This document shows, one piece after another, positions 53,684 to 62,904 of a DNA stretch of 64,000 nucleotides. The notes beneath the pieces are model-generated. The model had not been told where the DNA came from. It ran no database searches and saw only the letters and a program-made list of their open reading frames with translations. Source of the stretch: an uncultured Bifidobacteriaceae bacterium (lineage in GTDB: Bacteria; Actinomycetota; Actinomycetes; Actinomycetales; Bifidobacteriaceae); the NCBI GenBank assembly GCA_947253155.1, contig CAMXYK010000001.1:1-64000 (forward strand). Direction: 5' to 3'. The translations under genes were made by a program, and so were the position numbers. The number at the start of each line of letters is the position of its first letter. Positions within the stretch are counted from its first letter, which is position 1.

Positions 53684-54271
53684 TTAGCTCCTTAAAGCAG
53701 CATTAGACATAGTGCGCTGAGATATTTTCAACATAGAACGCACCCAAGCTAGCCCCAAGCTATAACACGTTGCGCCAATAGCTAATAAAATCCATCCGTG
53801 AATTGTTGTAATAAGAATAAGAATTGGATGCCCGCCTAACAATTCACCAGCTAAAAGAGACAAAACAGGTAAAGCAGTAAGCAATTTTATTGTTGATTTT
53901 GGCATAGAAGCAACATCGTTACGTAAATCTTCTGCACGACGCTGCGCATGATACGAAGCAGAAGTTGCTTCAACGCAAGTAGTTATAGAACAGCCCAAAG
54001 TATTACTTAATTTATAAGCCGACATAATATTTTCTGCAACACGATGCATATGTTTTTCAAGTCGACTTTTTTGACTATTAGATATAACGCGATTTTTTGG
54101 CAAACATTTAGCGTAAAGCCATAAGTAAATAAGATTCGTATTTACAGCAGAAAATTTAGTACGCTTAGAAAGCTCAGCATCACACTGAATTACGTTTTCA
54201 AATGTTGAGCCAGCTTTCAACGCTGCAACCAAACCGGCAAGAGCTTCTTCAATATCCATTTTTACCCCCAA
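53684..54271 (-). CDS. tadB: Tad pilus membrane protein TadB
   Basis: Second type II secretion F-like platform protein, 195 residues. LAGLVAALKAGSTFENVIQ and TLGCSITTCVEATSASYHAQR are the conserved blocks, followed by two hydrophobic helices (LSLLAGELLGGHPILILITT and the next). It is 45 bp downstream of tadA. Confidence 0.85.
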   Translation of the reverse strand: MGVKMDIEEALAGLVAALKAGSTFENVIQCDAELSKRTKFSAVNTNLIYLWLYAKCLPKNRVISNSQKSRLEKHMHRVAENIMSAYKLSNTLGCSITTCVEATSASYHAQRRAEDLRNDVASMPKSTIKLLTALPVLSLLAGELLGGHPILILITTIHGWILLAIGATCYSLGLAWVRSMLKISQRTMSNAALRS

Positions 54272-54316
54272 TATTAAAAATGCAATATGAATTTTTAGGT
54301 GCGATTACGAGCAGAC

Positions 54317-55378
54317 CTACGAGCAAGCAAGAACATTATCTTTAGGAAGATTCCATCGTTGCGCAAATCTATTCCACGATTGTGAAGTTTCTATACAAAT
54401 ATTGTTTCCGCCACGATTCGTCAAACGCAATACAGGAATTCCTCGCAAAACTTCACCGCTAGGAGAAGATTCTAAAATTCCAAGTTCTCGAATCATTCGC
54501 TTGCCATCACGCATTCTTTCTACGTGAATAACCACGTCAAAAGCGCCAGCTGCTAAAGCGCACAAAGCTGCAGGATCTAATCCGGCAAGCAAGCCTAAAG
54601 CCATAAGTCGAGCAGGAACTTTTTCTACTTCGTCAGCATGCAAAGTTGTCATTCCACCCTTATGACCAGAAGTAAAAACACGCAGCAAATCCGCAATCTC
54701 TTCACCTCTGCATTCCCCCAAAATAATTCGATCCGGACGCATTCTCAAAGTCGCTTTTACTAATTGAGATAACCCAATCTCACCAACGCCTTCCACATTT
54801 GCTTCGCGCACGCTTAAAGACACGTGGTTTGCAGTTAGCTCGCCAAGCTCTCGTGTTTCCTCAACAGATACGATTCTGTCATTACTGTCCGCAATAGAAA
54901 GAAGCGCTTTCATAAGCGTTGTTTTACCAGAACCCGTGCTTCCGGTAATCATAATATTGGCTTTTAATTTCACAAGCATGCCAAGAATATAAGCAATCTC
55001 TTTAGGAAACATGCCCTGATTACTTAACGCTAATAAATCGTAGCGTTTTAACGACGGGAAACGTATAGATAAAGCTGCTCCTTGAGCTACTACAGGAGCA
55101 AGCACAGCATGAATACGAACACCTGAAGTAGTTGAAGCGTCTGCAATAGGGCAAGCGTCATCAAGCCTTTTGCCTAATTGCGCGCAAATCCACACAGCAT
55201 ACTCACGCAATAATGCAGGATTACATAAAGGCACGCGCGGCTTACATTCGCGCAATCCTTGGCCTCGATCAACCCAAACGCGTCCTTCTTCACTTATTAC
55301 CATGTCTGTAACTAGCGGATTAGAAGCAAATTCTTGCAAAATACCAAAATCAATATCACGAACATTATTTCCAACCAT
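54317..55378 (-). CDS. tadA: Tad pilus assembly ATPase TadA (CpaF)
   Basis: Cytoplasmic ATPase powering pilus assembly, 353 residues. Walker A is GSTGSGKTT near residue 145, the Asp box has VSVEETREL, Walker B region RPDRIILGECRGEE, and the His box is TSGHKGGMTTLHADE. N-terminal segments (DMVISEEGRVWVDRGQG) match the CpaF lead-in domain. 8 bp after tadZ. Confidence 0.95.
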   Translation of the reverse strand: MVGNNVRDIDFGILQEFASNPLVTDMVISEEGRVWVDRGQGLRECKPRVPLCNPALLREYAVWICAQLGKRLDDACPIADASTTSGVRIHAVLAPVVAQGAALSIRFPSLKRYDLLALSNQGMFPKEIAYILGMLVKLKANIMITGSTGSGKTTLMKALLSIADSNDRIVSVEETRELGELTANHVSLSVREANVEGVGEIGLSQLVKATLRMRPDRIILGECRGEEIADLLRVFTSGHKGGMTTLHADEVEKVPARLMALGLLAGLDPAALCALAAGAFDVVIHVERMRDGKRMIRELGILESSPSGEVLRGIPVLRLTNRGGNNICIETSQSWNRFAQRWNLPKDNVLACS

Positions 55379-55386
55379 AATTCCCC

Positions 55387-56613
55387 CTAATATTTCGAAC
55401 TGCTATTTTTAGAATTTCTATTTTTAAAACTGCTATATTTAGAGCGACGATACTTTTCAACAATCTCTTTGGAATTAGATATAACATCCCCCAAAAGCCA
55501 ATGTTCTAAACGATTCATAGTCGGCTTCATAGATGAAGGTATATTTCTGATTCCATAGCCGCCTATTATGTCGGAATATAAATGAGCATCATATGGCAAA
55601 CAGCTTATTATTGGAGTTGCTAAATATTGAGAAGCGTCATCAATATTTACCGCATAATATTTTGCCGCTAACCCGCGTGGGCACAATCCAACTGTAGAAA
55701 ATTCATTACTAAGCGTTTCAACATTTTGCGTCTCTTCAAGCCTTTGAAGAAGAGCGCGAAAACGCGCTAAATCTAACACCGATAATTCAACTGCTCTTAA
55801 AGTTGTAGCGCTAGCCAATTGTGGAATATCACGATAAATTTTTTCTACTGAATTTCCAGCACCAATGTCAACAATAACAACATCGCAAGCCTCAGCTAAG
55901 CCTCGAATAGCGGCCTCCACTACCCAAGGCTCAGGATTTTTCCCTTGCCACGGAGAAAAAGCTAAAACGCCAACTTCATCCCAACGCAATAATTCATTAC
56001 AAAGCACGTACCCATCGCATCTTCCAAGAGGAGCATCAACCTCTTGTAAACGACGGCCTTCATCAAATTCCAAACCAAGCAAAACATCTAAACCGCCATG
56101 TGTTAAATCTGCATCAACAAGCGCCACACTATACTTTTTTTCGCTTATATGCCGCGCAATAAGAGATAAAAGTGTGCTTAAGCCAATTCCATCCGTTGCA
56201 GCCATGCCGACTAATATGTTTGACGGCAAAGGGTCAAACACGTGGCTTTCAATAGGAGTTTCTTCAACGTATTTACAAAAAGATTTAGCACACTCTTTTA
56301 CAAAAACGTTGCTTTTAGGATGCGAAATAGGAGCGATAATTGTGTGATCGTCCGCAACAACCGTTTTATCCGATTCATCCAATGAAATATCTGGAGTTAT
56401 GCAAACGCTAGCGCAAGCACCTAATTTTGGCTTATAAGCATAGCGTTGCAAGCTTTGCGATTCGCCATAATATCTACTTACAGCATTATTAGAATTGCTT
56501 GCGGTAGCAATACTAGTTTGCTGATTTTCTCGCTGCAGTTTTTCTGTGTTTTCAGCCGCATTTTTAATTGCATTTATATTTGTAGTACTTTCCATGCGAC
56601 TATTGAAACGCAT
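55387..56613 (-). CDS. tadZ: TadZ/CpaE-like ParA-type protein
   Basis: Localises the Tad apparatus; about 408 residues from ATG 56613, with TTG 56619 and ATG 56595 as alternatives (none has a good ribosome site). Residues 1-110 are low in complexity. The MinD/ParA-like domain follows, with the deviant P-loop region GMAATDGIGLSTLLSLIA, ALVDADLTHGGLDVLLGL and CDVVIVDIGAGN. The P-loop lacks the usual GKTT lysine pair, as in several TadZ proteins. First gene of the run tadZ-A-B-C. No prepilin peptidase (tadV) is in the window. Confidence 0.82.
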   Translation of the reverse strand: MRFNSRMESTTNINAIKNAAENTEKLQRENQQTSIATASNSNNAVSRYYGESQSLQRYAYKPKLGACASVCITPDISLDESDKTVVADDHTIIAPISHPKSNVFVKECAKSFCKYVEETPIESHVFDPLPSNILVGMAATDGIGLSTLLSLIARHISEKKYSVALVDADLTHGGLDVLLGLEFDEGRRLQEVDAPLGRCDGYVLCNELLRWDEVGVLAFSPWQGKNPEPWVVEAAIRGLAEACDVVIVDIGAGNSVEKIYRDIPQLASATTLRAVELSVLDLARFRALLQRLEETQNVETLSNEFSTVGLCPRGLAAKYYAVNIDDASQYLATPIISCLPYDAHLYSDIIGGYGIRNIPSSMKPTMNRLEHWLLGDVISNSKEIVEKYRRSKYSSFKNRNSKNSSSKY

Positions 56614-56639
56614 ATACAATCAGTTAACAATATAAAAAA

Positions 56640-56675
56640 TGCAATGTGGTTAAAAGCTCCTTAAGCCTATAAAAT
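56640..56675 (-). promoter_or_regulatory. 36-bp element shared with the pilin upstream region, copy 2
   Basis: See 52929-52964. Here it ends 26 bp before the preferred tadZ start, on the same side and orientation relative to the gene. The DnaA-box-like part reads TTAACCACA. Confidence 0.55.
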
Positions 56676-56722
56676 TAAGTAATTTTTTTGTATATTTAAT
56701 AATTCTTTCGTAAATTAAATAA

Positions 56723-58090
56723 TTACTTTGCAACTTCCGCAGATTTCAACACAAGATTACCGTGAGTCTGCATATAGCGTTCCAATAATTCGCCATAAAT
56801 AGGCTTAGTTTTTAGCATATCCGATACTAACAATGCAATAAATGCAGATGCTGCAACAGGCAAAGTATGTATCATTGTGCCAGACATTTCTACAGTTAGC
56901 AAAATTGATGTAAGCGGCGCTTTTACAGAAGCAGACAAAGTTCCTGCCATTACGCACACGGCAAACACTGGTATAAACTTCGAGTCAATGCCGAATATAG
57001 AAATGCTAGTGATGCTACGCGATGCAACGCCTCCGGCAAGCGCACCAACCGCAAGAATAGGCATAAAAATACCACCCGGAGCTCCGCAGCCAAAACTTGT
57101 AGAAGTAAATAGCATTTTTGCCACAAATAGCAGGCAGAGCATAGCGATACTTATTTTCCCATATTCTGAAAGGCGCACAAGATTAGATCCGCCTCCAAGA
57201 ACTTCCGGAAGGAACAAGCCCACTGGTATTGCAATTAAGCAAGCTACAATAACAGGCATCCACTTTGGCAAATAACCATATAAGGTTTGCAAACCAAGAA
57301 GAGACTTATTCATCAAAGAGCCAACAAAACCAGCAAAAATACCGAGAGGAATAAGCCAGAAATGCAATCCCATTGGCAAATCCGGAATTTGGCCGAAATC
57401 AAGAACCGGGCGCAAACCGAAGCATGTTTGAGAAACAAAATCAGCAAAAAGAGAAGCGACTGCAGCACACATTAAAACTGTGGAAGATATGCCATGCTGC
57501 ACTTCTTCCAAAGCAAACATAACACCAGAAAGCGGAGCAGAAAATGCCGCTGACAAGCCAGCAGCAGCGCCAGCAGTTACAACATAATGCTCTTTAGAAT
57601 CGTTGCGCTTGCCGTTGCGGAATATTCTAGCTAGCATTTGCGCTCCGCAAGCACCAATCTGAATTGACGGGCCTTCTCTACCAAGAGACAAACCAAATAA
57701 AGAACCAAGCAAACCTGCTACAAAACGAACCGGCAAAATAGTATGCCAGCGCATGTTCAGTCCACGATTAACGTAGCCAACTACTTGCGGAATGCCACTT
57801 CCGGAAGCCATGCTTTCTTTAAGGCTCATCCAACCAACAATAAGACCAACAATTACAGCAAATATTATGCAAGGAACAATAAGCCACAAATTGTTATGAA
57901 TTTGCAAAAATGCCCATCTAGCAAAATCAGTACCGCGCTCAATTCCAAGTCTATAAAGCGCTACAAGAGATCCAGAAACAACTCCAACAACCATGCCTGC
58001 GACTACTATTTTCCAGCGAAGTTCACAAAAAGTATCAGCTATTTGTGATGCAAAGTTGCGCACAAGGCTTATTACATTCTTAAAATCCAC
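56723..58090 (-). CDS. ClC-family chloride channel or antiporter
   Basis: Integral membrane protein of 455 residues. The anion-pathway motifs are present: GSGIP near residue 97, GREGPSIQIG near 138 with the gating Glu, and GAPGGIFMPIL near 336. The GSGIP serine is the chloride-type residue, not the form seen in ClC-F fluoride exporters. No C-terminal CBS domains. Placed 59 bp after two crcB genes in the same direction, so an anion or acid-stress role shared with fluoride export is plausible. Confidence 0.93.
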   Translation of the reverse strand: MDFKNVISLVRNFASQIADTFCELRWKIVVAGMVVGVVSGSLVALYRLGIERGTDFARWAFLQIHNNLWLIVPCIIFAVIVGLIVGWMSLKESMASGSGIPQVVGYVNRGLNMRWHTILPVRFVAGLLGSLFGLSLGREGPSIQIGACGAQMLARIFRNGKRNDSKEHYVVTAGAAAGLSAAFSAPLSGVMFALEEVQHGISSTVLMCAAVASLFADFVSQTCFGLRPVLDFGQIPDLPMGLHFWLIPLGIFAGFVGSLMNKSLLGLQTLYGYLPKWMPVIVACLIAIPVGLFLPEVLGGGSNLVRLSEYGKISIAMLCLLFVAKMLFTSTSFGCGAPGGIFMPILAVGALAGGVASRSITSISIFGIDSKFIPVFAVCVMAGTLSASVKAPLTSILLTVEMSGTMIHTLPVAASAFIALLVSDMLKTKPIYGELLERYMQTHGNLVLKSAEVAK

Positions 58091-58149
58091 TACTACTCGA
58101 TTCTGCGCACGAGGCTTAAATATATAACTTAATTAGTTTTAAATCGGCT

Positions 58150-58563
58150 CTAAATCATGTGCATCAACAAAATTTGCAAAGCAACATAACCTACGGAAGC
58201 AGACAAAAATGGCGCAATCAGCTCAGATGCAAGCAGAAAAACACCATCTTTAACACGCTTTGACTGTATAAGATCAACTCCTTCAAAAATTGCAGTAGAA
58301 AAAGTTGAGAATCCACCCAAAAATCCCAAAATCATGCAATAAACAAAATTAGCGCCAGCAATTGTTGCTGCAACCATAAAAACATTAGAAACAACTCCTA
58401 AAGCAAACGATGCTACACAATTGATAAACAGCGTTGCAACAGGAATTCTACTATCATGGCTTGCAGAAATTTTTTTAGTCATCGCGCATCTTAAAACAGC
58501 ACCCAAACCACCAAAGAAGCAAGGCAAAACAAATACCATAAAAATATACAAGGAATTCATCAC
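58150..58563 (-). CDS. crcB: Fluoride channel CrcB/Fluc, subunit 2
   Basis: 137 residues with four helices. GGLGAVLRC near the start, the N-V/C segment in LFINCVASFALGV and GFLGGFSTFSTA match the Fluc family, which forms dual-topology dimers. The start overlaps the other crcB stop by 4 bp (ATGA). Two unlike copies in tandem suggest a heterodimer. Confidence 0.93.
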   Translation of the reverse strand: MMNSLYIFMVFVLPCFFGGLGAVLRCAMTKKISASHDSRIPVATLFINCVASFALGVVSNVFMVAATIAGANFVYCMILGFLGGFSTFSTAIFEGVDLIQSKRVKDGVFLLASELIAPFLSASVGYVALQILLMHMI

Positions 58564-59063
58564 TTCACCGCCTTAGTATTAGCTTCTTGAACAGTCTGCT
58601 CTCGCTTTCTATTAATGCTATTTGCGATTCCTGTTCCAACCCAACTTCCAAAGAATGCCATGAAAACGCCAAAAATCAAGGAAATAACCATGCCCAAAAT
58701 AGCAAACGTTACGCGCGGAGTGACAAAAGACACTGCACTTTCAAATGCGAAAGTAGACATAGTTGACAATCCGCCACAAAAGCCCGTTCCTAAAGCATAT
58801 TTATAAAAAGTTTGCTTTTCTTTGGATAATTCTTTAACTGCTATTGCAGTAACAAGAGCGAAAATAAAGCAAGCAATCATATTAGACAAAAAAGTGCCTA
58901 AAGTAAGCTGACCAAATATAGAAGATTGTAGATTTACCGGGTAAATTAGAGGCGCGTAGGAAGAAATTATCTCGCGAACAAAAGCTCCTAAAGTGCCACC
59001 AATAAAAACTAAAAGGTATAAGCGGCGGCTATTTTTACAATCTTTCTCGCTTATTTTACTCAT
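58560..59063 (-). CDS. crcB: Fluoride channel CrcB/Fluc, subunit 1
   Basis: 167 residues with four helices; the N-terminus and C-terminus are charged extensions not found in the other copy. GGTLGAFVREI, FLSNMIACFIFAL and GFCGGLSTMSTFAFE are the family blocks. No fluoride riboswitch fits in the 96-bp gap upstream. Confidence 0.93.
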   Translation of the reverse strand: MSKISEKDCKNSRRLYLLVFIGGTLGAFVREIISSYAPLIYPVNLQSSIFGQLTLGTFLSNMIACFIFALVTAIAVKELSKEKQTFYKYALGTGFCGGLSTMSTFAFESAVSFVTPRVTFAILGMVISLIFGVFMAFFGSWVGTGIANSINRKREQTVQEANTKAVK

Positions 59064-59096
59064 TTTCGCCCTTTTACAAAACTCTTTCCATAAACC

Positions 59097-59129
59097 AAAA
59101 CGACACTCTCAATTGAGAAGTGCCGTTTT
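59097..59129 (-). terminator. Terminator between purA and crcB
   Basis: AAAACG-type stem with one or two mismatches (59097-59129): AAAACGACACTCTCAA pairs with TTGAGAAGTGCCGTTTT. Located 31 bp after the purA stop. On the minus strand T-rich sequence follows. Confidence 0.8.
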
Positions 59130-59159
59130 GTTAAGTTAATCATCAACTAATAAACAATT

Positions 59160-60461
59160 TCAGTCCGTTAGAGAGTGAACACTAATAATGTGATCTCGCT
59201 GCGGACCAGTGCCAATGGCAGAAATACGGCAATTAGAAAGCTCTTCCAAACGCTTCACGTAATTCTGAGTATTTTGAGGCAAATCTTCAAACTTGTGAAC
59301 TTGAGAAATATCCTCGCTCCATCCCGGAATCATCTCATACACTGGCTTTGCGGAAGCAAACAGAGACTGGTCTACTGGCATTTCTTCCATTCGACGAACA
59401 GTACCGTCTGCCAAAGTAACATCATAAGCTACGCAAACTGGAATTTCTTTTAAGCCTGTTAAAACATCAAGCTTAGTAAGAACAATATCTGTTAAACCAT
59501 TTACGCGCGTTGCGTAACGGCTTACTACAGAATCAAACCAACCGCAACGGCGAGGACGGCCTGTTGTAACGCCATACTCATGACCCTGCTCACGAAGCCA
59601 ATCGCCCTGCTCATCCAAAAGCTCAGTTGGGAATGGGCCTTCGCCAACACGAGTGATATAAGCCTTAGCAACACCGATTACGCGAGTAATGCGAGTAGGT
59701 CCAACACCAGTACCTGTGCAAGCGCCGCCCGCAGTAGGATTCGAAGATGTGACGAATGGATACGTGCCGTGATCAACGTCAAGCATTGTGGCCTGGCCAC
59801 CTTCGAACAGCACTGTTTTACCTTCGTCCATTGCTTTATTCAACACTAATGAAGTATCCGCAACATAAGGCTTCAAACGCTTACCAAGTTCAACAAGCTG
59901 AGCAGTTACTTCATCAATATCAATAGGATGCTGATTATAAAGCTTTATCAGCATTTGATTCTTTTGATGCAAGCTAGCTTCAACTTTGTCGCGCAAATGC
60001 TCCGCATTAAATAAGTCGTGTACACGAATGCCAACACGGTTAATTTTATCCGCATAAGTAGGTCCAATGCCGCGGCCGGTCGTACCAATCTTATGCTTTC
60101 CAAGGAAACGCTCCGTAACTTTATCGATTACGCGATGGTATGGCGTAATAACGTGCGCAGCTTCGCTTACAAGCAAACGCGAGCAATCCACACCGCGAGA
60201 TTCCAAAGCGTCAATTTCTTCAAGCAGAACTTCTGGATCAACAACAACACCGTTGCCAATAACTGGAGTTACATTAGGGCTAATAATGCCGCTTGGAAGC
60301 AAGTGCAGCGCATAAGATTCATTTCCAACCACAACAGTATGGCCAGCATTGTTGCCGCCATTAAAGCGTGCGACAATATCAACTTTTGAACCAATTAAAT
60401 CTGTTGCTTTGCCTTTACCTTCGTCACCCCATTGAGCGCCAATAAGCACAATTCCAGGCAT
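59160..60461 (-). CDS. purA: Adenylosuccinate synthetase
   Basis: Converts IMP and aspartate to adenylosuccinate with GTP; 433 residues. It has the GAQWGDEGKGK P-loop-like start, the NNAGHT segment with the catalytic His, GRGIGPTYADKINR and TTGRPRRCGWFDSV. GGAGG stands before the ATG. Monocistronic between two gaps. Confidence 0.98.
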   Translation of the reverse strand: MPGIVLIGAQWGDEGKGKATDLIGSKVDIVARFNGGNNAGHTVVVGNESYALHLLPSGIISPNVTPVIGNGVVVDPEVLLEEIDALESRGVDCSRLLVSEAAHVITPYHRVIDKVTERFLGKHKIGTTGRGIGPTYADKINRVGIRVHDLFNAEHLRDKVEASLHQKNQMLIKLYNQHPIDIDEVTAQLVELGKRLKPYVADTSLVLNKAMDEGKTVLFEGGQATMLDVDHGTYPFVTSSNPTAGGACTGTGVGPTRITRVIGVAKAYITRVGEGPFPTELLDEQGDWLREQGHEYGVTTGRPRRCGWFDSVVSRYATRVNGLTDIVLTKLDVLTGLKEIPVCVAYDVTLADGTVRRMEEMPVDQSLFASAKPVYEMIPGWSEDISQVHKFEDLPQNTQNYVKRLEELSNCRISAIGTGPQRDHIISVHSLTD

Positions 60462-60477
60462 GCCGCACCTCCATTTT

Positions 60478-60496
60478 TTGGGCTAACGTTGCCCAA
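60478..60496 (-). other. Hairpin in the purA leader
   Basis: TTGGGC (60478-60483) pairs with GCCCAA (60491-60496) across 7 nt. It lies 17 bp upstream of the purA start and just before the ribosome site. It could be a leader hairpin or operator. Confidence 0.35.
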
Positions 60497-60579
60497 ATTT
60501 GCACAATCCTACCTGACTAGAGTATCGCTACGCCCCTACTGATTAATAGGAAGAAAAATACGATTAAATATCAAAGCTA

Positions 60580-61635
60580 CTATTTCAACGCTTTTCCAGC
60601 AGAACCAAGCTGCACACACGCTTCTACAACACGTTGTGCCATAGCTTTTTCTGCTTCGCGGCCCCACGAACGTGGGTCATATAATTTCTTTTCGCCAACT
60701 TCGCCATCTACTTTAAGTACAGCATCATAATTACGGAACATGTGACCGGCAATAGCGCGCGTAAAAGCGTACTGTGTATCCGTATCTATATTCATTTTAA
60801 CCACGCCGTAACTCACAGCTTCAGCAATTTCTTGAGCAGTAGAGCCAGATCCTCCGTGGAATACCAGCAGGAAAGGCTTTTTAGAAGCGCCAAAAGTGCG
60901 AGTATCGCAAATATTTTGATAATTCTTATATACTTTTTCTTGGATTTCTTGCAACAATTGCGGACGTAACTTTACAACTCCAGGCTTATACGCTCCGTGA
61001 ACATTGCCAAAAGTAAACGCAGCCATGTATCTGCCGCGCTCGCCCAAACCAAGACGTGCGGCAACGCTCAAAGCATCTTCAGGAGTAGAGTATAAGCGCT
61101 CGTCAATGTCTGCACGATGTCCATCTTCTTCACCGCCAACTGCACCAATTTCAATTTCAAGAATTGTGCGAGCCTTTTGTGAAGCATCAAGCAACTCTTC
61201 TGCAACGTCTAAATTATGTTGCAAAGGAACTGTTGAACCATCCCACATATGAGATTGGAATAACGGCTCCTCACCTTTCTTTATCTGCTCTGCTTCATGA
61301 GCCAAAAGCGGTCGAATCCAGTCATCAAGATAAGCCTCTGCGCAATGATCAGTGTGAAGAGCAATAGTTATATTTGGGTATTTAGATGCAACCTCATGCG
61401 CAAAAGCAGCAAAAGCAAGAGAACCTACTACGCGATCATTTACGCACTGTCCTGAAAAATAAGCAGAACCGCCAACAGAAACCTGAATAATTCCATCAGA
61501 TTCAGCTTCAGCAAAACCTTGAAGCGCCGCATTCAGCGTTTGAGTACTCGTAACATTAATGGCAGGATATGCGTAGCCACCTCGACTTGCAGCATCAAGC
61601 ATGTGCGCATAACGTTCAACGGTTGCAATAGTCAT
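60580..61635 (-). CDS. fba: Fructose-bisphosphate aldolase, class II
   Basis: Zinc-dependent aldolase splitting fructose 1,6-bisphosphate; 351 residues. The zinc and catalytic segments are IALHTDHCAEAYLDDW, NVHGAYKPG and LVFHGGSGST; VKMNIDTDTQYAFT is the substrate-phosphate region. In bifidobacteria the main glucose route is the fructose-6-phosphate shunt, so this enzyme probably serves gluconeogenesis or side fluxes. Confidence 0.96.
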   Translation of the reverse strand: MTIATVERYAHMLDAASRGGYAYPAINVTSTQTLNAALQGFAEAESDGIIQVSVGGSAYFSGQCVNDRVVGSLAFAAFAHEVASKYPNITIALHTDHCAEAYLDDWIRPLLAHEAEQIKKGEEPLFQSHMWDGSTVPLQHNLDVAEELLDASQKARTILEIEIGAVGGEEDGHRADIDERLYSTPEDALSVAARLGLGERGRYMAAFTFGNVHGAYKPGVVKLRPQLLQEIQEKVYKNYQNICDTRTFGASKKPFLLVFHGGSGSTAQEIAEAVSYGVVKMNIDTDTQYAFTRAIAGHMFRNYDAVLKVDGEVGEKKLYDPRSWGREAEKAMAQRVVEACVQLGSAGKALK

Positions 61636-61713
61636 ACCTGTATTATCCGCCTTTATAATTCACATAGCTACATATATACACAAAAAAGTTACAATATAAG
61701 ACTATAAAACAGG

Positions 61714-62055
61714 CTAATCTTGCATTTTCTTATGACGCTTTTTTGCTTCTGTAACAACAAATTCGTGATACTTAATTGCAATCGACTCATCCAATCCTGC
61801 TATCTTCGCAAGTTCTAACAGTCGACTTATTTGCGCATGTTCGCGCTTCGCATCCAAAGGCGCAAATCCAGCTTTAGCTTTTAATTCGCCAATGCTTTTA
61901 GTAGTTTTAAATCTCTCTGCAAGAAGCGAAATTACAGCGTTGTCAATATTATCAACAGATTGACGTAACGTAACAATCTTTTCTGCCGCATCTTTGCAAT
62001 TTGGATTCAAAGAATCGTCACGCACGTCAATTGTTGTTTCAGAAAAATCGCACAT
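61714..62055 (-). CDS. Chorismate mutase, AroQ type
   Basis: 113 residues with a monofunctional CM_2 domain. Active-site candidates: Arg in LRQSVDNIDNAVISLLAERF, Lys in SIGELKAKAG, and the DAKREHAQISRL segment. Converts chorismate to prephenate for Phe/Tyr synthesis. It is 8 bp after the Lrp gene, so it shares its transcript. Confidence 0.9.
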   Translation of the reverse strand: MCDFSETTIDVRDDSLNPNCKDAAEKIVTLRQSVDNIDNAVISLLAERFKTTKSIGELKAKAGFAPLDAKREHAQISRLLELAKIAGLDESIAIKYHEFVVTEAKKRHKKMQD

Positions 62056-62063
62056 ATTTTGTT

Positions 62064-62525
62064 TTAGTCAAAATAGGTTTGCAAAACCATAGTAGTTTCC
62101 GTACTTACTGGCACAATACGATGAATTGTGTTAATAAGCTCCTCCAATTTGCTAGGAGTGGCGACTCGCACTACCAGCATGAAGCTTGGGCTACCTGTAA
62201 TAGAGTAGCAAGCCTCAATTCCAGAGATGTCACGCAATTTAGTAGGAATTACAGCTTCCTGCGTAAAGTCAAGCGGCGTAACTGATACGAAAGCGCTAAC
62301 CGGTAGTCCACGGCGTTCGTAATCAATTAATGCACGATATCCAGTAATAACGCCTTTACGCTCTAGTTTTTGAACGCGGGATTGCACAGCAGAAACAGAT
62401 AATCCAGATGCTTTAGCCAAACGTGTTAACGTTGCGCGCCCATCATGCTCAAGAATATCTACAATAACTGCGTCAGTTGAGTCCATAGGTATATTGTTCT
62501 CAGCCTTGCTTGAATTCACGGTCAT
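62064..62525 (-). CDS. Lrp/AsnC-family transcription regulator
   Basis: 153 residues. The N-terminal helix-turn-helix contains LEHDGRATLTRLAKASGLSVSAVQSRVQKL; the C-terminal RAM domain has ACYSITGSPSFMLVVRVATPSKL. Amino-acid responsive regulator; it is divergent from the aminotransferase, whose promoter it may control, and precedes chorismate mutase. Confidence 0.94.
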   Translation of the reverse strand: MTVNSSKAENNIPMDSTDAVIVDILEHDGRATLTRLAKASGLSVSAVQSRVQKLERKGVITGYRALIDYERRGLPVSAFVSVTPLDFTQEAVIPTKLRDISGIEACYSITGSPSFMLVVRVATPSKLEELINTIHRIVPVSTETTMVLQTYFD

Positions 62526-62709
62526 GTGATCTCCGTTCTCTCATCGACGCTGATTGAGAATTACAATCGGATCCATAGTAGCGTCGGATTGCAACAACTA
62601 TTATGTTACCGTATTTTTTACAGAAAAAGAACAAAATATTGAAAAAAATTATAATAAGACATAAATTTATAAAATTTAATACATTTCAATAGCTATTATC
62701 TATAGTTTC

Positions 62710-62746
62710 ATAAGTTTTGTATATGCGTAATCAATACAAAACTTAT
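62710..62746. promoter_or_regulatory. 13-bp inverted repeat between lrp and the aminotransferase
   Basis: ATAAGTTTTGTAT (62710-62722) pairs perfectly with 62734-62746 across 11 nt. It sits in the middle of the 379-bp divergent region, a natural place for a shared operator. The rest of that region is AT-rich with no other clear feature. Confidence 0.5.
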
Positions 62747-62904
62747 AAGTTTTTACAATCCTCAGCCATGTAAAAATTTTAGAAATGTTGCAGAATTACA
62801 ATAATTGGCGTATAAACGAAACCTATAAACCATCTTCAACTGTTCTAACAAGAAAGCTAAATAACAACAAATTTTACACAAACAAATAGTAGAAGGAGAA
62901 TAAT

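Noticed and set aside
59064..59159. Fluoride riboswitch before crcB.
   Set aside because: The gap is too short once the purA terminator is placed, and no pseudoknot-like motif is visible.
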